Shown: piece after piece, positions 59,375 through 64,000 of the stretch
Position numbering within the stretch: position 1 is the stretch's first letter
Layout: each line of letters opens with the position of its first letter
Assembly (NCBI RefSeq): GCF_021554725.1
Contig: NZ_JAIZDP010000010.1
Location: 38,150-102,149 of the forward strand
Source: Sinomonas notoginsengisoli
GTDB lineage: Bacteria > Actinomycetota > Actinomycetes > Actinomycetales > Micrococcaceae
DNA length: 64,000 nt
Direction: 5' to 3'
The notes under the pieces: generated by a model
Databases searched by the model: none
What the model was told of the DNA's origin: nothing
The model's input: only the letters and a program-made list of their open reading frames with translations
Program-made: the position numbers and the translations under genes

Positions 59375-60399
59375 GGGCCGTCCGGCTCCATGCCGTCGGC
59401 GAGAGGCCCACGGTAGACGAGCTCCCGGTACCCGCACGAGCCAAAGGCCAGGCGCTGATCCGTGTCGGTGCCGCGGGCCTGTGCGGCTCCGACGCCCACA
59501 TCGTCACCGGCCGCACTCCCCTGCCCGCCTACCCCCGAGTGCTCGGCCACGAGGTCGCCGGCACCGTAGAGTCCGCTGACGAGGACAGCTCCTTCCGCCC
59601 TGGCGACAGGGTCGCCGTGAACTTCCTCGTGACCTGCGGGAGCTGCCGCTACTGCTCGGCAGGCCGCAGCTCCCTCTGCCTGCACCGGGAAGGACTCGGC
59701 GTGGTGCACGACGGCGGCTTCGCCGAGTACCTGGTCGCACCCGAAGCCAATCTGGTCCCAGTGCCCGCAGCCGTCCCATTCCGGCACGCTGCGCTGGCCA
59801 CCGACGCCTTCGCCACCCCGCTGCACGCCATTTCCGCGAGGGCGGGGGTGGGCCCCGACGCGGTCTGCGCGGTCATAGGAGCAGGAGGCCTCGGCCTCGC
59901 CGCCGTGCAGCTCCTGCGGGCCCGCGCCGCCAAGAGCATCTTGGCCGTGGACGTCAGCCCGCTGGCCCTGGAGCTTGCGGGCACGGCCGGCGCCACCGAA
60001 ACGCGGACCTTCGACGACGCCGCTGCACTGGCAGCCGGAGGCGGCCCCGCGGAACTGGGCGCTGACTTCGTCTTCGACTTCGTCGGCAGCCCGGAGACCA
60101 CCCGGCTCGGAATCGAACTGCTGGGCCGAGGAGGCAAGCTCGTCGTCGTTGGACACAGCGGGGAATCCTGGCGCACCCTGCCCGGCAGTTCCATGGTGCG
60201 CGATGAGAAGGCGGTCATCGGCTCCTACTCCTTCGACAACTCGGAAATCCGGGAAGCCCTAAACTTCATGGGCCGCGGACTGCTCGATCCGGAGACCTTG
60301 ATCGGACGGACCACCGACCTCGACGGAGCCGCCGGAGCGCTGGCCCCCTCCGCCCCCCGCACCCCGGGACGTACCGTCGTCGTCCCCTCCCCGGAATGA
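59371..60399 (+). CDS. Zinc-dependent alcohol dehydrogenase (module III)
   Basis: 342 residues. Catalytic zinc ligands in AAGLCGSDAHIVTGR and VLGHEVAGTVESAD, structural zinc CGSCRYCSAGRSSLC, NAD site VIGAGGLGLAAVQLLRARA. Sequence and length are close to the enzyme at 50,950 (both have DGGFAEY/DGGLAEY and a shared SYSFD...EIREAL end), so they are paralogues with possibly different substrates. Follows the MBL protein in the operon. Confidence 0.88.
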   Translation: MRAVRLHAVGERPTVDELPVPARAKGQALIRVGAAGLCGSDAHIVTGRTPLPAYPRVLGHEVAGTVESADEDSSFRPGDRVAVNFLVTCGSCRYCSAGRSSLCLHREGLGVVHDGGFAEYLVAPEANLVPVPAAVPFRHAALATDAFATPLHAISARAGVGPDAVCAVIGAGGLGLAAVQLLRARAAKSILAVDVSPLALELAGTAGATETRTFDDAAALAAGGGPAELGADFVFDFVGSPETTRLGIELLGRGGKLVVVGHSGESWRTLPGSSMVRDEKAVIGSYSFDNSEIREALNFMGRGLLDPETLIGRTTDLDGAAGALAPSAPRTPGRTVVVPSPE

Positions 60400-60427
60400 C
60401 TGCACCAATACTGAAAGGACGACGTCC

Positions 60428-60979
60428 ATGACTGACTCACGCGAATTCTTCATCGGCAACGGCTTCTCGCGCCTCACCGGACCCCTCGCCGACAATGTGG
60501 CCAAGTTCGACGAGACCCTCGACAGGGCCCGCGAGGAAGCCGGCTTCGAGCCGAAGGGGAATCTCAACACCCCCGTGATTACGGCCGAGTTCCCGGGATC
60601 TCCGACGGACCTGCCGATCAACTTCCTCGCGCTGCCCAACCGGCAGATGGACTACTGCCTCATCCGGATCCAGCCGGGCCACGGCTTCCCGGAGCACGTC
60701 CACGGCTACGGCGACGAGATCTACCTCGTCATCTCCGGCCAAGGCAAGGTGCGGATCGATGGCGTGCTCTACGATGCCGGGCCCATGGATGTCTTCCACC
60801 AGCGGACCGGCATCGCACACGAAGTGTTCAACCCTTCCGGGAATACCGAAGACTTCTGCGTCTTCGCCGTCAACACCCCTGCCGTCCAGCACAACCTCCG
60901 CTCCGCCTACTGGGGTATCCCCGTGCAGAGCGCGATGACGGACGGCGAGGGCCGGTACCACCACGGAGAAACACCGTGA
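60428..60979 (+). CDS. Cupin-domain protein
   Basis: 183 residues, RBS GAAAGGACGACG. Single cupin: PGHGFPEHVHGYGDEIYLVI (motif 1, His-His-Glu) and MDVFHQRTGIAHEVFNPSGN (motif 2, His). Likely metal-binding isomerase, dioxygenase or sensor acting on a small acid. The 70-residue N-terminal part is not part of the core. It overlaps the CaiB gene by 4 bp (GTGA). Function not assignable. Confidence 0.75.
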   Translation: MTDSREFFIGNGFSRLTGPLADNVAKFDETLDRAREEAGFEPKGNLNTPVITAEFPGSPTDLPINFLALPNRQMDYCLIRIQPGHGFPEHVHGYGDEIYLVISGQGKVRIDGVLYDAGPMDVFHQRTGIAHEVFNPSGNTEDFCVFAVNTPAVQHNLRSAYWGIPVQSAMTDGEGRYHHGETP

Positions 60980-62130
60980 CCCTCCCCCTCGCCGGCATCA
61001 CCGTGGTCGCCGTGGAGCAGGCGGTCGCAGCACCCCTGGCGACCCGCCACCTGGCCGACCTCGGCGCCCGGGTCATCAAGGTCGAGCGGCCAGACGGCGG
61101 GGACTTCGCCCGCGGCTACGACCGCACCGTCAACGGCCTCTCCAGCCACTTCGTCTGGCTCAACCGCAACAAGGAGTCCATCACCCTGGATCTGAAGGAC
61201 GCCGAGGGCCTGGAAGGACTGCGGCGCCTCATCGGGCAGGCAGACGTCCTCGTTCAGAACCTTGCACCGGGCGCCTTCGAACGGCTCGGGCTCGGCATCG
61301 ACCAGCTCCTCCGGGACAATCCGAGGCTGATCATGTGCAGCATCTCCGGATACGGCGACGGTGGCCCGCTGCAGCACCGCAAGGCCTACGACCTCCTGAT
61401 CCAGGCCGAAGCCGGGCTGCTGTCCGTCACCGGCACCGAGGCGGAGCCCGCCAAGTCCGGGATCTCGATCGCGGACATCGCCGCTGGCATGTACGCCTAC
61501 AGCGGCGTCCTGTCCGCACTGTACGAGCGCGAGCACACCGGGAAGGGCAGGCACCTCTCGGTGGCCATGCTCGATGCCCTCGCCGAATGGATGGGATACC
61601 CCTACTACTACGGGCACTTCAGCGGCCACCGTCCGGTGCGCGCAGGGGCCCATCACGCGGCCATCGCGCCTTACGGGCCGGTGGAATGCCTCGACGGGTC
61701 CGTCCTGCTCGCGGTGCAGAACGAACGGGAATGGCAGCGACTCTGCCTGGAAGTCCTGGGCGAGCCGGAGCTGGCGCACGACCCGCGGTTCAGCGAGGTG
61801 AGCCGACGGGTTGCGCACCGCGCCGAACTCGACGAGCTCATCGGGCGGCGGCTGGGCAAGCAGCGTGTTGCCGACGTCCAAGAACGGCTTGAGGCAGCGA
61901 AGATCGCGTACGGCACGATGACCGACGTTTCCGACCTCGCTGCCCACCCGCAGATCGTGGCCCGTGAGCGCGTGGGCACGGTGCTCACCGAGCAGGGGCC
62001 GATCCCCAGCTTCTCGCCAGTCGTCACAACGGAGGACTGGGAACCGCGAAGGGACCCCGTCCCTGCATCCGGGGAGCACACCCACCAGATCGAACGATGG
62101 CTCGGCACAGTCGAAGTACCCGCCAACTGA
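60976..62130 (+). CDS. CaiB/BaiF-type CoA-transferase
   Basis: 384 residues starting GTG at 60,976. Class III CoA-transferase: GITVVAVEQAVAAPLATRHL, LADLGARVIKVERPDGGDFA, FVWLNRNKESITLDLKDAEG, and the catalytic Asp in SIADIAAGMYAYSGVLSALY. Moves CoA from a donor such as succinyl-CoA to an organic acid. With the CitE-like lyase it could form an activation-cleavage pair, as in itaconate or malyl-CoA-type pathways. This link is inferred. Confidence 0.88.
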   Translation: MTLPLAGITVVAVEQAVAAPLATRHLADLGARVIKVERPDGGDFARGYDRTVNGLSSHFVWLNRNKESITLDLKDAEGLEGLRRLIGQADVLVQNLAPGAFERLGLGIDQLLRDNPRLIMCSISGYGDGGPLQHRKAYDLLIQAEAGLLSVTGTEAEPAKSGISIADIAAGMYAYSGVLSALYEREHTGKGRHLSVAMLDALAEWMGYPYYYGHFSGHRPVRAGAHHAAIAPYGPVECLDGSVLLAVQNEREWQRLCLEVLGEPELAHDPRFSEVSRRVAHRAELDELIGRRLGKQRVADVQERLEAAKIAYGTMTDVSDLAAHPQIVARERVGTVLTEQGPIPSFSPVVTTEDWEPRRDPVPASGEHTHQIERWLGTVEVPAN

Positions 62131-62174
62131 CAACACCCCCCGAACGAGGGTTCGTCCGCTGCAAAGGAGCAAAA

Positions 62175-63517
62175 ATGGACACACCCAAGCACCATCCGGA
62201 GCGGTCCGCCCGGCGGGCAGCCGGCGCAGCCGCCATCGGCAGCACCGTCGAGTGGTACGACTTCGCGCTCTACGGCGCGGCGGCGGCCCTCGTCTTCAAC
62301 AGCCACTTCTTCAGAGCCGACAACCCCTCCTCCGGCCTCATCGCCGCCTTCGCAACCTTCGCTGTCGGCTACTTCGCGCGGCCCTTCGGAGGCCTCCTCT
62401 TCGGCCACCTGGGCGACAAGATCGGCCGCAAGCCGATCATGATCCTCACCCTCATCCTCATGGGGGGGAGCACCACCCTCATCGGCCTCCTCCCGGACTA
62501 CTCCATGATCGGGATCGCCGCACCCGGCCTGCTCGTGCTCATGCGCGTCGTCCAAGGCCTCGGAGCCGGCGCCGAGTACGCCGGCGCCATCACCCTCTCC
62601 GCCGAATCCGCTCCCGTGAGGAGACGCGGGTTCTACGCGTGCTGGTCCGCCTCCGGGGTTTGGATCGGCAGCGCCCTCGGCCTGCTGTCCTTCCAGGCAA
62701 TGCTCACCATCACCGGGGACAGCTTCTACACCTGGGGCTGGCGCATCCCGTTCCTCCTAAGCGTCATCCTGCTCGCCATCAGCCTCTACATTCGCCGCCG
62801 CGTCTCCGAGACGCCTGAATTCAAGGAAACGCGAGACGCCGGCGAGGTCGAGCGGATCCCCCTGGTACGGCTGTTCAAGACCGAGAAGCGGCGCCTGCTC
62901 ATCGCCCTCGGATCCAACTTCCTCCTCTCCGGTTTCGCGTACGTGCCGCAGGTCTGGGCGCTCTCATACCTCACCAACAACCTCAAGGTCGCCGCGCTGC
63001 TCGCGCTCGGACTCAATGCCGGGATGTTCCTCTGATCAGCGCCGCGGGCGTCCCCTTCTTCGGTTCCCTCGGCGACCGCATCGGGCGCCGCCGCCTGTTC
63101 ATGGCCGGGGCAGTTCTTGGAATCCTCTGGCCCGTGCCGATGTTCCTGCTGATCGACACCCGCCAGCCAGTGCTGATCCTGATCGCCCTGGTCGTCTGCT
63201 TCGGCGGTGCAGTGGGCGCGGCGATGGCCGCCCAGGCCGGCTTCCTCACCGAACTGTTCCCCGCCGAAATCCGCTACTCCGGCGTCGCATTCGCCAGGGA
63301 GATCAGCGGCGCAGTCCTCGGCGGCACCGCTCCCGTCATCGCCACGATCCTCTACGCAGCGACCGGCAGCTGGTGGTCCATCGCAGGGCTCATGGTTGCC
63401 AACGCCGTCATCACCCTGATCGCGGTCTACTTCTCCAAGCACTTCCGCACCGAGAACAGCCTGGACGTAGAAAGCGTCCCGAAGAACGAAGGGCAACGTC
63501 TGGCAGCGACCGGCTGA
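62175..63517 (+). pseudogene. MHS-family MFS transporter with a frameshift
   Basis: From the ATG at 62,175 (AAAGGAGC upstream) the first frame gives AAAIGSTVEWYDFALYGAAA, RPFGGLLFGHLGDKIGRKPI and ends at TGA 63,033-63,035 after GLNAGMFL. The rest continues from the same point in another frame: ISAAGVPFFGSLGDRIGRRR, then LLIDTRQPVLILIALVVCFG, to a stop at 63,517. One missing base near 63,034 separates helices 1-8 from 9-12. Restored length is about 447 residues. It would have been the importer of module III. Confidence 0.85.
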
Positions 63518-63923
63518 CAGCCACCAAGTGCCGTGTGGTGGGAAGATCTGAGCCACCGGCCTACTACCCCTTGCATAGCCTCTACCAGCTCAACGGACCC
63601 CCAGTGCACTGGTCAGATGGGTGAGCCATTGAGGCTTCCTGAGAAAGGTCCCGCGGATTCGCGGTCCGACCATCAGATCCTCCTGGACGCCATCGCAATG
63701 GGGGGACCAGATTCCCAACGACGCGCATCAATCGCACAATCGGCCAATGGCAAGGTCGGCGCCGTTAGGGAAGCCGCGGGCCGTCAAGCCATGGAGACCC
63801 AAGCGCTCAGACATCGATGCGCACACACAATGGGAGCACGCGGGGCTACTTGAGCAGCCAGACTTCCTGGTCTGGCTGGGGTTGCAATCGGAGAGTATTC
63901 TCCAGATATTTGGTGCCCAAGGT
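63518..63923. other. Non-coding stretch at the right end of island 2
   Basis: Only short, compositionally odd open frames are seen, with no recognisable protein. The part from ~63,893 resembles the ~47 bp just after the integrase in island 1 (39,047-39,080), for example 'GATATTTGG' with 'TCCAAAATGTGTCCAC' there and 'CCCAAGGTGTGCCCAC' here. This suggests that an integrase gene once ended nearby and was lost. Confidence 0.5.
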
Positions 63924-63958
63924 GTGCCCACAGGCCTCGCGACGAGGCCTGTGGGCAC
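63924..63958. terminator. Perfect 16-bp hairpin just inside the right attachment repeat
   Basis: GTGCCCACAGGCCTCG (63,924-63,939) and its exact complement (63,943-63,958) enclose the loop CGA. It ends one base before the 38-bp repeat. It may have been the terminator of a lost integrase gene or part of the recombination site. The left copy lacks this stem. Confidence 0.5.
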
Positions 63959-63959
63959 A

Positions 63960-63997
63960 GGTTAAACGACGAAACCCCACGCGGACGTGGGGTTTCT
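63960..63997. repeat. 38-bp attachment-site repeat, right copy of island 2
   Basis: Identical to 39,111-39,148, including the terminator-like stem (AAACCCCACG with CGTGGGGTTT). The window ends three bases later, so the expected tRNA-Phe gene on the minus strand, whose 3' end would follow directly, is not visible. Confidence 0.85.
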
Positions 63998-64000
63998 CTA

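Larger units (their letters stand above)
39111..63997. mobile_element. Putative integrative island 2 carrying acid-sugar catabolism
   Basis: About 24.9 kb bounded by the exact 38-bp repeat. The left boundary also has the tRNA-Phe fragment. The cargo is three catabolic modules with repeated gene families. No integrase gene remains inside; 442 bp between the last transporter and the right repeat hold only short open frames and a hairpin. The intact tRNA-Phe gene is expected immediately to the right of the window. Inference from repeat positions. Confidence 0.6.

Noticed and set aside
62175..63517. Programmed frameshift in the MHS transporter
   Set aside because: No slippery heptamer or stimulating structure at the junction; a simple one-base deletion explains it.
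63533..63853. 106-codon frame near the right end
   Set aside because: No recognisable protein and composition unlike neighbouring genes; treated as decayed sequence.

Overview
The window is GC-rich and its genes look like a high-GC actinobacterium, most probably of the Micrococcaceae (Arthrobacter/Sinomonas type). The hints are the Gls24/AmaP envelope operon, DUF3618 and holin-X-like envelope genes, PaaX, frequent GTG starts and very many 4-nt ATGA/GTGA gene overlaps. The genus is an inference from protein style, not from a marker gene.

Positions 1-19,850 look like ordinary chromosome with sugar-uptake genes. In order: a truncated sugar-binding lipoprotein diverging from a GntR/FCD regulator; nadE; xthA; a conserved hypothetical; a three-gene membrane-protein operon; a LacI-controlled carbohydrate ABC operon (binding protein, two permeases, a small membrane protein, the LacI gene, all minus strand); a five-gene Asp23/Gls24-AmaP operon preceded by a frameshifted CsbD-like gene; and a PaaX-flanked locus with an MHS-family transporter, a CocE-type serine hydrolase and a DUF3237 gene broken by a stop codon.

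Positions ~19,850-39,150 look like a first integrated island. After an SSS-family symporter and a truncated gene start lies a long catabolic cluster: XdhC, PadR, aryl/furoyl-CoA ligase, a three-subunit molybdenum hydroxylase, a crotonase-family enzyme, MFS transporter, SDR, aldehyde dehydrogenase, UbiD decarboxylase, UbiX prenyltransferase and a MocA-like nucleotidyltransferase. The set matches the Hmf pathway (5-hydroxymethylfurfural / 2,5-furandicarboxylate / 2-furoate to 2-oxoglutarate) of Cupriavidus basilensis HMF14, with two additions: the iron-sulfur subunit is fused to a CoxG-like SRPBCC domain, and the cofactor-maturation genes are built in. The island ends with a frameshifted, N-terminally truncated tyrosine integrase beside a 3' fragment of a tRNA-Phe gene.

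Positions ~39,110-63,997 are a second island bounded by an exact 38-bp direct repeat, which I read as the tRNA-Phe terminator region. It carries acid-sugar catabolism in repeated modules. Module I (39.7-48.7 kb): regulator, ACS-type transporter, FAD oxidase, PdxA-like dehydrogenase, DUF1537 kinase, SDR, LtnD-like dehydrogenase, DenD-like epimerase. Module II (49.1-58.2 kb): mandelate-racemase-family dehydratase, zinc dehydrogenase, MHS transporter, a second LtnD-DUF1537-PdxA trio, CitE-like lyase, GntR regulator. Module III (58.4-63.5 kb): metallo-beta-lactamase-fold protein, zinc dehydrogenase, cupin, CaiB CoA-transferase and a frameshifted MHS transporter. Its exact substrate cannot be read from sequence.

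The two islands share related sequence at their right ends and a related ~87-bp repeat near their left ends, so they are best read as tandem insertions of related elements at one tRNA-Phe site. No rRNA gene, intact tRNA or CRISPR array was seen.
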